Assembly (NCBI RefSeq): GCF_046297595.1
Contig: NZ_JBKBHT010000006.1
Location: 62,001 to 126,000 of the forward strand
Direction: 5' to 3'
Length of the DNA: 64,000 bases
Source of the DNA: Ferrovibrio sp046297595
GTDB lineage: Bacteria > Pseudomonadota > Alphaproteobacteria > Ferrovibrionales > Ferrovibrionaceae
The notes under the pieces are model-generated. The model searched no databases. It saw only the letters and a list, made by a program, of their open reading frames with translations, and was not told the DNA's origin. Position 1 is the stretch's first letter, and each line of letters opens with the position of its first letter. The translations under genes and the position numbers were made by a program. Shown here in pieces: positions 53,727 through 62,821 of this stretch.

Positions 53727-54416
53727 ATGCCGCAGCCCGCCCCGATCCGCCTCTATTCCGGCCCCCTGAGCATGTTCGGGGCCAAGGCGCAGATCGCCCT
53801 GCTGGAAAAAGGCCTGGAAGCTGAGGTGGTGATGGTGCCGTTCGAGATGAAGGCGCTGTATGAGCCCAAGCATCCCGAGGTGCTGCGCATCAACCCAAAA
53901 CGTCAGGTGCCGGTGCTGGTGCATGGCGATCTGGAGATTTTCGATTCCACGCAGATCTTCGAATACCTGGAAGACCTCTGCCCCGAGCCGCCGTTATGGC
54001 CGCGTGATATCGCCGGCCGCGCGCGGGCGCGCCTGCTGGAACTGCAATCCGACGAGGTCTATTTCCCGCACATCATCCGCCTGATGGGTCTGCAGCAGAC
54101 ACCAGACGACCCCGCCGCCATCGCCGCCCGCGACGGCGCGGCGCAGTTCTATGCCCGCATGGAGAGTCTACTGGAAGATGACCGGGCCTGGCTGGCGGGC
54201 GCCGATTTCACCTATGCCGACATCGCCTTCTTCATGGCGCAGATATTCGGCGACCGCATGGGGGCGCCAATCCCGGCCGATGCGACCTGTCTGATCGCCT
54301 GGCGCACCCGCATGAGCGAACGGCCCGCCGTGCGGCAGGTGGCCGGTGCCATGGGGCGCTGGCTGCTGGGCATCGGACGGCCGGTGCCGGAGTGGATGCA
54401 GGCGATTGTCGGCTAA
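53727..54416 (+). CDS. Glutathione S-transferase family protein, third of three
   Basis: A 229-residue GST of a different branch. N-terminal thioredoxin-like half MPQPAPIRLYSGPLSMFGAK, INPKRQVPVLVHGDLEIFDSTQIFEYL (approximate), and helical C-terminal half. The start at 53727 follows GGAG; an ATG at 53715 adds four residues. Its 3' end overlaps the convergent deacylase gene by four bases. Confidence 0.88.
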   Translation: MPQPAPIRLYSGPLSMFGAKAQIALLEKGLEAEVVMVPFEMKALYEPKHPEVLRINPKRQVPVLVHGDLEIFDSTQIFEYLEDLCPEPPLWPRDIAGRARARLLELQSDEVYFPHIIRLMGLQQTPDDPAAIAARDGAAQFYARMESLLEDDRAWLAGADFTYADIAFFMAQIFGDRMGAPIPADATCLIAWRTRMSERPAVRQVAGAMGRWLLGIGRPVPEWMQAIVG

Positions 54417-55867
54417 GCCACGTTGCGGGTGATCAGCCGGCCGGCGCTGGCGCCGGTGACGCCCTTGTTCCCCACATAGCTGGATACGCCGTTGACCCAG
54501 ACTTCGAGGATGCCGGCCGCCGGCGTCTTCGGGGCCGCGAAGGTGGCGGTGTCGATCACCGTGTCGGGATCGAACAGCACGAGGTCGGCATAGGCGCCCG
54601 AGCGGATAGCGCCGCGGTCGACCATGCCGAAGACGCGAGCAGTGAGCCCGGTCATCTTGTGCACCGCCTGCTGCAGCGAGATCAGCTTCAGGTCGCGGGC
54701 GTAATGCCCCAGCACACGCGGGAACGTGCCCCACAGGCGCGGATGCGGCATGTCGTTGCTGGGAATGCCGTCGGAACCGATCATGCTGCGCGGATGGGCG
54801 ATGATGCGCTGCACGTCCGTCTCGTCCATCATGAAATAGATGGCCGCCGCCGGCAGCAGGCGATGGGCCGCCGTCACCTGGTCGACGCCCCATTCCTTTG
54901 CGATGTCGGCCAGCATGCGGCCCTTCATCTCAGGGTATGGCTCCGACGTGGCGATCTGAACCGGCATGTCGTCGCGCAGACGGTCGGGCAGCAGGGCCGT
55001 GGAACTGGCGATATAGGGATAGACGTCGAAATCGACGCTCTGGCTTTTCGCCGCGCGGTCGATCAGCGCCAGCGTCTCGGTCGAGCGGCCGAAATTCTCC
55101 GGGTTGGTGCATTTGTGATGGCTGATCACCACGGCTGTGCCCGTGTCGCGGCCGATCTTCAGTGTCTCCTCGATGCTGTCGATCACGCCATCGGCCTCGT
55201 CGCGCATATGCGTCACATACAACCCGCCGCGCGAGCGCAAAGCCTCGGCCACCGCGATCACCTCGTCGGTCGGCGCATGGCGGCTGGGCGGATACCACAA
55301 GCCAGTGGAAAGGCCAGAAGCGCCCTGCTCCAGCGCCTCGGTCAGGCGCTGCTTCATCTGCGCGGCTTCTTTGTCCGTCGCGGCGCGGTTGATGTCGTGG
55401 TCCATCGCCTGCACGCGCAGCGACATATGGCCGACCAGCGCATAGGTGTTGGTGGGCGGCGGCACCTTGCGCAGGCGTTCGGCATAATCGGCGAAGCTGG
55501 GGAATTGCCAGGATTCCGGGCCACCGACCAGATCGAGCGGCGCCGGCGGGCGTTTGGTCATCGTCACCGGCGCGAGGCTGATGCCGCAATTGCCGACCAC
55601 GACGCTGGTGACGCCCTGGCTGAGCTTGCAATGCATACATTCGGGCCCGCAAAGTACGGCGCCGTCGTCATGGGTATGGGCATCGATGAAGCCCGGCGCC
55701 AGCGCCAGGCCTTTCGCGTCAACTTCGCGGTCGGCCGAGCTTGCGCCCAGGTCGCCGATGGCGGCAATGCGGTCGCCGCTGACCGCCACGTCGCCCATGA
55801 AAGACTCCGCGCCGCTGCCGTCGAAGATGCGGGCATTGCGGATGGCGAGATCGTAGCGGCGGGTCAT
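54413..55867 (-). CDS. N-acyl-D-amino-acid deacylase (D-aminoacylase) family amidohydrolase
   Basis: A 484-residue amidohydrolase of the D-aminoacylase family. The metal-binding DAHTHDD motif, ALAPGFIDAH context, VVGNCGIS, YVTHMRDE, SHHKC and IGSDGIPS are those of zinc deacylases that release D-amino acids from N-acyl forms. Its ATG overlaps the stop of the hydroxyacid dehydrogenase upstream (ATGA). A shared role with that enzyme is a reasonable inference, e.g. handling D-amino- or hydroxy-acids. Confidence 0.9.
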   Translation of the reverse strand: MTRRYDLAIRNARIFDGSGAESFMGDVAVSGDRIAAIGDLGASSADREVDAKGLALAPGFIDAHTHDDGAVLCGPECMHCKLSQGVTSVVVGNCGISLAPVTMTKRPPAPLDLVGGPESWQFPSFADYAERLRKVPPPTNTYALVGHMSLRVQAMDHDINRAATDKEAAQMKQRLTEALEQGASGLSTGLWYPPSRHAPTDEVIAVAEALRSRGGLYVTHMRDEADGVIDSIEETLKIGRDTGTAVVISHHKCTNPENFGRSTETLALIDRAAKSQSVDFDVYPYIASSTALLPDRLRDDMPVQIATSEPYPEMKGRMLADIAKEWGVDQVTAAHRLLPAAAIYFMMDETDVQRIIAHPRSMIGSDGIPSNDMPHPRLWGTFPRVLGHYARDLKLISLQQAVHKMTGLTARVFGMVDRGAIRSGAYADLVLFDPDTVIDTATFAAPKTPAAGILEVWVNGVSSYVGNKGVTGASAGRLITRNVA

Positions 55868-56772
55868 CCGGCGATCCTCCTTGTGTGGTTCAGCGCCGCC
55901 TCGATCAGGTTCATGCTGGCTTCCGGCGTGCGGAAGGCGGAATGGGCCGAGAGCGTGACGTTATCCAGTTTGGTGAGCGGGTGATCCTTGGGCAACGGTT
56001 CGACATCGAAGACATCGAGGCCGGCGTGGCCGAGCTGGCCGGATTTCAGCGCCGCGATCATCGCCGCCTCGTCCACCACCGCGCCGCGCGCGGTATTCAC
56101 CAGGATCGCGCCCCGTTTCATCTTGGCGATGCGCTTGGCCGAGAGGAAACCGCGTGTCTCCTCGTTGAGCAGCAGATGCATCGAGACCACGTCGCTCTGC
56201 GCCAGCAGCTCGTCGATCGGCACAAAGCGCACGCCCTCGGCGCTTTTGGCGCTGCGGTTCCAGGCCAGCACCTTCATGCCGGCGCCGCGGCACAGCCGCG
56301 CCATCTCGGCGCCGATACCGCCATAACCGACCAGGCCAATGGTCTTGCCGGTGAGTTCCACGCCATCCAGCCGCAGCCAGTTGCCGTCGCGCATCGCGCG
56401 ATCCATGCGGGCGAAGCCCTTGGCGGCGGCCCACATCAGGGCGAAGGCGCATTCGGCAACGGCGGTATCGCCATAGCCCTTGATCAGATGCACCTCGATG
56501 CCGAGACCCGCCAGTTCCTCGACATGCATGTAGCTGCGCGCGCCGGTGCCGAGGAAAACGACATGCTTCAGCCCCTTGCACTGGGCGGCGATGGCGGTGG
56601 GCAGATAGGTATGATCGATCCAGGCTACCGGCGCGCCATCCAGCACGCGGGGCAGGTCCTCGGGCTTCACATCCGGCTGGCGGTTGACGCCGACCGGCGG
56701 ATCGGAGGGTTTGCGCAAGCGCTCGGCCAGATCGCCGAGAGTTGGATTGGCATCGACGAAAACGGCACGCAA
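55864..56772 (-). CDS. D-isomer-specific 2-hydroxyacid dehydrogenase
   Basis: A 302-residue NAD(P)-dependent dehydrogenase with a Rossmann motif GLVGYGGIGAEMARLCRGAG, the conserved NTARGAVVDEAAMIAAL, the acidic LDVFDVEPLP and the catalytic His region SAHSAFRTPEA. It reduces 2-oxo acids to D-2-hydroxy acids or the reverse. It is translationally coupled to the downstream D-aminoacylase-family gene. Confidence 0.92.
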   Translation of the reverse strand: MRAVFVDANPTLGDLAERLRKPSDPPVGVNRQPDVKPEDLPRVLDGAPVAWIDHTYLPTAIAAQCKGLKHVVFLGTGARSYMHVEELAGLGIEVHLIKGYGDTAVAECAFALMWAAAKGFARMDRAMRDGNWLRLDGVELTGKTIGLVGYGGIGAEMARLCRGAGMKVLAWNRSAKSAEGVRFVPIDELLAQSDVVSMHLLLNEETRGFLSAKRIAKMKRGAILVNTARGAVVDEAAMIAALKSGQLGHAGLDVFDVEPLPKDHPLTKLDNVTLSAHSAFRTPEASMNLIEAALNHTRRIAG

Positions 56773-56817
56773 GGCGGCATTCCCCCGGTCTGAAGCGGCA
56801 GCACAGGCCCGGCCGGC

Positions 56818-57687
56818 TCAGCGGCGGGCGAGTCGTATACTGACGGTCATCGCGGCAAGTGTCACGCCTGTCGCAGCCAGCAAAACAGCCATGCCAGGGC
56901 GCAGGCCCATGTCGATACTGAGGTTGGTTTCAAGCACAAGCAGCCATGGCGCGCCGCTGCGCAACCAGAAATATAGCGCCTCGCCGCCCATAGTGAGCGC
57001 CGCGCTGCCGAGTGCCAGGGCCACCTGCCCCGGCCAGGGCAGAGTAACGCCGGACGGGAAGACGCGGCGCAGCAGGCGGTAGCCCAGCAGCCACAACAGC
57101 AGACCGGCCATCAGGGTCGGTTCGCCCACATCGGCCTTGGATTGCAGGAAGAAATGCCACAGCGCCAGCGGCGCCAGCAGGTAGACGATGCGATGCAGGT
57201 TCTGCCAGCGCCGGCCGCCCAGCCGCCGCACCATGCCATCGGTGGAAGTCGCGGCCAGCACCAGCAGGCCAATCAATGCGGCCAGGCCGATCAGCAGATA
57301 ATTCGAGGTGGCGACTTCGCGGATCGTCTTGTCCAGGGCGAAGGCATGGTTGGCGAAATAGAGCAGCAAATGCGCTGCTCCATATACAGCCGAGGCCACG
57401 CCGATCATGCGACGCACCAGCACCAGCCGGCCATAACGCAGCATCTGGCGCAGCGGCGTGACAGCCAGCGACAGCAGCAGGAACCGGAAGGCCCAGAGTC
57501 CGGTCTGATGGATCAGCTCGGTGAGCGGACGCGGCCCGAGGTCATGCTGGGCCGTGCGCCACAACAGCCACAGGGCCGGCAGCAGCAGCAGGCCGAAGAC
57601 CACGGCTTTCAGCGGCACGAAACGCCCGCCGGCATCGCGCCAAGGGATCAGAAACGAGAAAGGCCGGGATACTGCTCTGCTGCTCAT
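56818..57687 (-). CDS. MsrQ-like ferric-reductase-type haem protein
   Basis: A 289-residue integral membrane protein with about seven hydrophobic segments and the MsrQ/YedZ pattern: HQTGLWAFRFLLLSLAVTPLRQ, RRMIGVASAVYGAAHLLLYF, RRWQNLHRIVYLLAPLALWHFF; the histidines would bind haem b. In E. coli, MsrQ reduces MsrP, a periplasmic methionine-sulfoxide reductase. No MsrP gene is visible here. The length is longer than typical MsrQ. Confidence 0.8.
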   Translation of the reverse strand: MSSRAVSRPFSFLIPWRDAGGRFVPLKAVVFGLLLLPALWLLWRTAQHDLGPRPLTELIHQTGLWAFRFLLLSLAVTPLRQMLRYGRLVLVRRMIGVASAVYGAAHLLLYFANHAFALDKTIREVATSNYLLIGLAALIGLLVLAATSTDGMVRRLGGRRWQNLHRIVYLLAPLALWHFFLQSKADVGEPTLMAGLLLWLLGYRLLRRVFPSGVTLPWPGQVALALGSAALTMGGEALYFWLRSGAPWLLVLETNLSIDMGLRPGMAVLLAATGVTLAAMTVSIRLARR

Positions 57688-57714
57688 ATCAGCCGATATA
57701 GCCCAGCCAGGGCC

Positions 57715-59970
57715 TCAAGCCGACATGCTCTGCGGGAAATTTATCGTGAACCGGGTGCCCTCGCCCTCCCTGCTCGACACCGCGATGGTGCCGCCCAGCA
57801 CCTGGGTGACCAGGTTGTAGACGATATGCAGGCCCAGGCCGGTGCCGCCGGTGCCGCGCTTGGTGGTGAAAAAGGGATCGAAGACACGCGGCAGACTGGC
57901 AGCGGCGATGCCGCGACCGTTGTCCCGGAATTCCACCGCGACCCGTCCCTCGCGGGGCTGGCTCACGCCGATCCAGATCCGGCCCGGCCGGTTGCCGTCC
58001 TCGAAGGCATGCTGCAGGGCGTTCATCACGAGGTTGGTGATGATCTGGCCCAGCGCACCCGGACGGTTACGGATCATCAGCTTGTCCGGACAATCAATCT
58101 CTACCGTATTCTGGGTACCGCGCAGGGCCGGCGCCAGGCTCAGCATGATCTCGTGCAGGTATTCCCCCAGGTCGAACAGGCGAAGGTCATCGGTACTCTG
58201 GTCGGCGGCGACCTGCTTGAAGGCCTGGATCAGGCGGGCGGCGCGGGCCAGGTTGCCCTGCATGATGCGGGTGGCCTCGGTGGCCGTCTCGATGAAATCC
58301 GCCATGTCGCTGCGCCGAAGCTGATCCTCGCTGAAGCGGTTCGACAGTTGCGCGATCTCTTCCGCCAGATGCGAGGCCGCCGACACGCCGATGCCCAGCG
58401 GCGTGGAAATCTCGTGGCTCATGCCGGCCACCAGTGAACCGAGCGAAGCCATCTTCTCGGCCAGGATCAGGCTGGCCTGGGCGCCGCGCAGGTCGGCCAG
58501 GGCGCGTTCGGCCTCTTCCTTGGCACGGCGCAGTTCATCCTCCATGCGGCGGCGCGCCGTGATGTTGGTACGCACCACCACAAGGTCGCCCGACGGCGTC
58601 ACGCGCTCATGCACCAGGAACCACTCTCCGGCATTGGTGCGGATTTCAACCATGCGTTCGGGGATGCGGCGACGGCCCATTGCCACGGCAGCCGCCGCGC
58701 CCTGGTCCTTTTCATCGCGACTGAACACGCCCCGGTCGTAGCCGCGCTGCACCAGTTCGTCGAAACTCATGCCGATCGCCTGCTCCGATGTCAGGCCGTA
58801 CAGCGCGGCGAAGCGGCTGGAGCAGATCGCGATGCGATCCTGGGAATCGTAGATGACGAAACCGTCGCCGGCGACCTCCACCGCATGACGCAAGCGACGG
58901 TTAATGGCGTAACGTTCGGTCGCGTCGAAAATGGAAACGGCCACCGAATGATCCGGCAGGCGGCCGATAGTGAATTCCAAAACCTTGCCTGTCGGCGTGT
59001 GGCGTGCCGCCGTCGCACCCGAGGCACCGCGGATCAGGCGGTCGATGTGATAGCGCATGTCGCTGACCTCAGTGTCGCCGAAATCGCGGCGCTGGGCCAG
59101 GAAGCGCAGCATTGCGTCATAATTGTCACCGGGATTGAGCGAGCCAGGCGGCAGCGCCAGCAATTCCGCCGCACGCCGGTTGATGGTGTGAATCGTGCCA
59201 TCGGGATGGAGCAACATGACACCGACCGGCAGTGCGTCGAGCGCCCAGGCCTGATATTCGCTGCGGCGACGGCTTTCCTGCCTGGACAGAGTGAGCGCTT
59301 CGGTGACCCGCCGCGCCTCTTCCTGGGCCATGTAGTTGCGCCGTCGTTCCAGCTTGATCTGTCGCATGCCGATGAAGCCAAGCACATTGCCGATCACGGC
59401 GAACAGCACGAGGCCGACCAGGTTGTCGGCCCGAAATGGCAGCCACAGAGCGGTGGTGAGGCCGGTGCCCAGCGTGATATAGGCCGCGTTCGACAGCGTC
59501 AGCCGGGCCGAACAGGGCACCAGCAGGTAGAAGACCAGCAGGTATGCGAAAACCAGCGAGCCGGCATTCAGCGCTGGCGGCGCGCTGATCGCCCAGGTCA
59601 TGAAAGTGAGCGAGGTGAGGCTGGCCATGCCGATGCCGGCCACCACATCCAGCAGCTGCAAGTCGTTCAGGCGATGCAGCAGATACTGGAACAGGATGCC
59701 GACGACCAATCCCAGGCCGCGCACCAGGGCGAAGAACAGGAATGTCTCGCCATAGCCATGCACCAGGTAATCGCGCACCAGCAACAGGCAGAAGACCGAG
59801 GTCGCCGCCAGACCGCAGGCCTGCAGCATGCGTCGAGACGGATTAAGCCGACCCTGCCGGTAGATCTGCTCGACGCGGCGGTCGCGGAATTCACCGGTCC
59901 AGGCGAACAGCCGCGGATCCTCCGCCGATTGCAGCGGGGATGTCAGTGACGAAAGTGGCGGTTGCAGCAT
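57715..59970 (-). CDS. PAS-containing membrane histidine kinase
   Basis: A 751-residue sensor kinase. Five or six membrane segments fill residues 45-195, then come three PAS-like regions (about 235-330, 340-440 with RFAALYGLTSEQAIGM, and part of the next), a coiled coil, HisKA with the H of LVAGMSHEISTPLG, and HATPase boxes NLVMNALQHAFE, EFRDNGRGI and GGTGLGLHIV. No response regulator gene is beside it. Its 5' end faces flgE across 200 bases. Confidence 0.87.
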   Translation of the reverse strand: MLQPPLSSLTSPLQSAEDPRLFAWTGEFRDRRVEQIYRQGRLNPSRRMLQACGLAATSVFCLLLVRDYLVHGYGETFLFFALVRGLGLVVGILFQYLLHRLNDLQLLDVVAGIGMASLTSLTFMTWAISAPPALNAGSLVFAYLLVFYLLVPCSARLTLSNAAYITLGTGLTTALWLPFRADNLVGLVLFAVIGNVLGFIGMRQIKLERRRNYMAQEEARRVTEALTLSRQESRRRSEYQAWALDALPVGVMLLHPDGTIHTINRRAAELLALPPGSLNPGDNYDAMLRFLAQRRDFGDTEVSDMRYHIDRLIRGASGATAARHTPTGKVLEFTIGRLPDHSVAVSIFDATERYAINRRLRHAVEVAGDGFVIYDSQDRIAICSSRFAALYGLTSEQAIGMSFDELVQRGYDRGVFSRDEKDQGAAAAVAMGRRRIPERMVEIRTNAGEWFLVHERVTPSGDLVVVRTNITARRRMEDELRRAKEEAERALADLRGAQASLILAEKMASLGSLVAGMSHEISTPLGIGVSAASHLAEEIAQLSNRFSEDQLRRSDMADFIETATEATRIMQGNLARAARLIQAFKQVAADQSTDDLRLFDLGEYLHEIMLSLAPALRGTQNTVEIDCPDKLMIRNRPGALGQIITNLVMNALQHAFEDGNRPGRIWIGVSQPREGRVAVEFRDNGRGIAAASLPRVFDPFFTTKRGTGGTGLGLHIVYNLVTQVLGGTIAVSSREGEGTRFTINFPQSMSA

Positions 59971-60115
59971 GGCAATGCGGGATCCCGGGCCGGCATATTA
60001 TGACCGCCTCGCCGCCCGCACAAAGCAAGACGGCAAATATTGCCTAGTGACAACCGACAGGATCAGGTTCATCTGTCTTATTTATCAGATATTTACGGTG
60101 CATTCCAGTTCGGCA

Positions 60116-60131
60116 TGGCCCTTGCTTTGCA
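60116..60131 (+). promoter_or_regulatory. Sigma-54 promoter of flgE
   Basis: TGGCCC-TTGCT-TTGCA keeps the exact GG-N10-GC spacing of sigma-54 (RpoN) -24/-12 promoters, with GG at 60117-60118 and GC at 60129-60130. It is 40 bases upstream of the hook gene start, where sigma-54 control is known for alphaproteobacterial hook genes. Confidence 0.75.
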
Positions 60132-60170
60132 ATGCCCGCGACACATTTTTACGGACCCAGGAGTCCAATC

Positions 60171-61484
60171 ATGTCCTATTACGGTGCCCTCGGTACGGCC
60201 GTGCAAGGCATTTCCGCCCAGGCGATTGCCATCGGCCATATTTCCGACAACGTCGCGAATGCGGCCACCAACGGCTACAAGCAGGTGAAAACCAGCTTTG
60301 CCGATCTGGTCAGCAACAAGGTTCTGGGCGCCAGCGAGGTGCTGGACAACAACCGCAACATGGGTGTCACCGCCGCGGCCAACTTCGCCAACCGGCAGCA
60401 GGGCCAAATCATCGGCCATAATAGCTTCACGTCCATCGCCGTGGACGGCAACGGCTTCATCCCCGTCGCCAAGGCGACGGGCTTCGACCGCGAGACCGGC
60501 GAGCCGACCGGCTTCGAAGATACCGTCTACTATACCCGCCTGGGCGATTTCCGCCTCGACAACAACAACCGCCTGGTCAACTCCGCCGGTTTCTACCTGA
60601 TGTCGGCAGAAGTGGATGGCACGGAGATCACCCCGTTCGAGCTGGACGACAGCGAAATCGCCGCGGTTCCGACGACCACAGTGAACTATCGCGCCAACCT
60701 GCCCGCCAATGCCCAGACCAATGCCACCTTCTCGAACGGCATCGGCATCGTCGATGCCGAAAGCAACGACCGCAATTTCCAGATGCTGTGGACCAAGACG
60801 GGCAACAACGCCTGGAATCTGACGATCAATACCGCCGATGGCACGCCGGCCAGCTTCGGGCCGATCGCCGTGACGTTCAACAACGGCCTGCTGAACACCA
60901 TGACCACGACCGACACCAACCTGACGGTCACCGCCACGGGTAACGCGACTGTCACCCTGTCGCCGGATTTCGGCAGCGGCGCTCAGACCATTACCGTCAA
61001 TCTCGGGCAGTTCAACGGCGCCTTCGATCCCAATGCGACTAACGGATTGTCACAGTATGGCGGTAACATCAGCACCCTGACCAATCTGAGCATTGATCAG
61101 AACGGCCTGAAGGGCGGTGAATTCGATTACGTCACCTTCGCGGAAGATGGCGGCATTATCTACAATTACGAAAACGGCCGCAGCCAAATCGGCGGCCAGC
61201 TTCTGCTGGCCAATTTCCCTGAGCCGGACCGCCTTGAGCGCCTGGACGGAACCGTTTTCACGGAAAGCACGCTTTCGGGCGAGGCCGTGCTCGGCTCCCC
61301 TGGCGACGCCGACAACGATGCCGGCGTCGGCGTGATCCGCGTCGGCGCGCTGGAACAGTCCACCGTCGACGTAGCCGAACAGATGACGCGGCTGATCGTC
61401 GCCCAGCAGGCCTATTCGATGAACGGCCAGGTGATCAGCGCGGCCGACAGCATGCTGTCGCGCGCCATCGACATGAAACGGTAA
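60171..61484 (+). CDS. flgE: Flagellar hook protein FlgE
   Basis: A 437-residue hook protein. The N-terminal rod-type region MSYYGALGTAVQGISAQAIAIG, NVANAATNGYKQVKT and the C-terminal region VSEQMTRLIVAQQAYSMNGQV (approximate) form the coiled-coil ends typical of hook/rod proteins; the middle is beta-rich and variable. The start at 60171 follows AGGAGT by eight bases, and an in-frame codon at 60132 is upstream of it. No other flagellar genes lie beside it in this window. Confidence 0.93.
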   Translation: MSYYGALGTAVQGISAQAIAIGHISDNVANAATNGYKQVKTSFADLVSNKVLGASEVLDNNRNMGVTAAANFANRQQGQIIGHNSFTSIAVDGNGFIPVAKATGFDRETGEPTGFEDTVYYTRLGDFRLDNNNRLVNSAGFYLMSAEVDGTEITPFELDDSEIAAVPTTTVNYRANLPANAQTNATFSNGIGIVDAESNDRNFQMLWTKTGNNAWNLTINTADGTPASFGPIAVTFNNGLLNTMTTTDTNLTVTATGNATVTLSPDFGSGAQTITVNLGQFNGAFDPNATNGLSQYGGNISTLTNLSIDQNGLKGGEFDYVTFAEDGGIIYNYENGRSQIGGQLLLANFPEPDRLERLDGTVFTESTLSGEAVLGSPGDADNDAGVGVIRVGALEQSTVDVAEQMTRLIVAQQAYSMNGQVISAADSMLSRAIDMKR

Positions 61485-61494
61485 GCCTGCGCGA

Positions 61495-61869
61495 TCATCC
61501 GGGCGTGCAGCGGGTCTGCTTGCCCGGCAGGGTGTAACGACAGGTCAAGTCCCGCCCTTTCGGCTGGCTAATCTTGAAGATGTCCCCCTCCATGCGGCGC
61601 ACGGCATACTGGTTGGAGAACTGCAGCCAGCCGAAGCTGTCGAAATAAGCCTGGGTTCCGTTGGAGAACAGCAGTTCCCGCCGACGGTTCTTGGAGACCC
61701 GGAACTTGCCGCCGTATTCCAGCGTGCCATCGTCGAATTCGCGGATCACCACATCGTTGGTGCACAGCGCCTGCTTCGGATCGTCGGTCAGGCGGCAGCC
61801 GAAGGCGGGCATGTCCGCCGGGGGCGTAGTGATCACGATGGCGAAGATCGTGGCTTCCATCAGGTTCAT
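61495..61869 (-). CDS. Protein of unknown function
   Basis: I do not recognise this 124-residue protein. The first 25 residues are hydrophobic (MNLMEATIFAIVITTPPADMP) and could be a weak signal, and the rest is beta-rich with four cysteines (CRLTDDP, LCTND, LTCRYT, RCTPG), suggesting a small exported disulfide-bonded domain. GAGAGG precedes the ATG. It is convergent with flgE, only ten bases from its stop. Confidence 0.6.
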   Translation of the reverse strand: MNLMEATIFAIVITTPPADMPAFGCRLTDDPKQALCTNDVVIREFDDGTLEYGGKFRVSKNRRRELLFSNGTQAYFDSFGWLQFSNQYAVRRMEGDIFKISQPKGRDLTCRYTLPGKQTRCTPG

Positions 61870-61923
61870 GCTGGCCTCTCGATTCCGTGAGGCATTTTAA
61901 CACAGGCCGGCCAGCAGGCAGCC

Positions 61924-61954
61924 TTGACCCTACCATATGGGAAGCCATTATTAG
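61924..61954 (+). promoter_or_regulatory. Candidate MerR-family (copper-type) promoter with 19-bp spacer
   Basis: TTGACC at 61924-61929 and TATTAG at 61949-61954 are separated by 19 bases, the overlong spacing typical of CueR/MerR-controlled promoters. The spacer contains CCATATGG with partly symmetric flanks (CCCTACC against GGGAAGC). The expected transcription start is next to the ATG at 61962, so the message may be leaderless. Confidence 0.5.
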
Positions 61955-61961
61955 TGCCCGC

Positions 61962-62426
61962 ATGACCCATCGGAACGGCATCCCGAAACGCCAGGCTGGC
62001 CGGCGACTCGTCGCCCTGGTCGCAGCCATTGGCCTGCTCGCCGCGTCCCTGCTGATGCCCCCGGCCATGGCGGCCGTTTCAGGCGGCATAATGCCATCCT
62101 CTGTTCCGCAGACCGAGATGCAGGCCGGCATGCAGGCTGGGCATGATCATGCCGGGCACAGCCATGCCATACAGGGCCATGCCGACCGTCATGATCATGA
62201 CGGACAGATGCCCCAGTCCAATTCATATGATCGATCCGGCAATCCGTCGGACGATCCAGGCGGCTGCGGCCTGTGCAGCGACTGCGTGCTCTGCACGATG
62301 ACCATCCCGATCACCGTCGGCGCTCTGCCGGTCGCGGAATATCCGCCGGTCAGGCTCAGTATCACCAACACCAGCCTGTTGCCGGGCATCGCCCCGCCTC
62401 CGCCCGCTGAACCCCCGCGAGTCTGA
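61962..62426 (+). CDS. His-rich secreted protein, probable copper-cluster member
   Basis: A 154-residue protein with a signal/anchor at about residues 15-37, a His/Asp/Met-rich stretch (residues about 52-85, HDHAGHSHAIQGHADRHDHD) and a cysteine cluster CGLCSDCVLC. It resembles DUF2946-type or other small copper-locus proteins that bind metal. The ATG at 61962 has no clear ribosome site; see the promoter. An ATG-like start at 61887 is in frame but lies upstream of that promoter. Confidence 0.6.
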   Translation: MTHRNGIPKRQAGRRLVALVAAIGLLAASLLMPPAMAAVSGGIMPSSVPQTEMQAGMQAGHDHAGHSHAIQGHADRHDHDGQMPQSNSYDRSGNPSDDPGGCGLCSDCVLCTMTIPITVGALPVAEYPPVRLSITNTSLLPGIAPPPPAEPPRV

Positions 62427-62504
62427 AGCTTCGCCATAGATGCATGCTGCCGCACAATCAGCAGCAGCATGACGGACGATTCTTCAACTCCGGAGAGAGC
62501 GTGC

Positions 62505-62810
62505 ATGCTGTCCCTGTCCATCCGACCGGCCCTGCTGAGCCTGGCCCTGCTCCATGCGAGTGGTGTCGCCGCGGCCGAGCCACAGCGCCCATCAGCCGTC
62601 GATCCCACCGCCGCTGCCGGCAACCCGGCCTATCGTTCGGCCTTCAGCGATTACCGCGCCATGGAGGGTGCCCCGCCACAAGACTGGCACAGCGTCAATG
62701 ACGCGGTCACGCGCACCGGCGGCCATGCCGGCGCACTGAAAGAAACCGATGCGCCGGAGACAAAACCGGACGCGGCCTCTCCAGCCGGCCATGCCGGCCA
62801 CAAACATTGA
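62505..62810 (+). CDS. Small secreted protein of copper-efflux loci
   Basis: A 101-residue protein with a signal peptide (LLSLALLHASGVAAA) and a conserved-looking core YRSAFSDYRAMEGAPPQDW, plus a His-rich end (GHAGHKH). Similar short proteins precede CusCBA-like efflux genes. The start at 62505 follows GGAGAG. It is 12 bases before the TolC-family gene. Confidence 0.65.
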   Translation: MLSLSIRPALLSLALLHASGVAAAEPQRPSAVDPTAAAGNPAYRSAFSDYRAMEGAPPQDWHSVNDAVTRTGGHAGALKETDAPETKPDAASPAGHAGHKH

Positions 62811-62821
62811 GGCGCATCATC

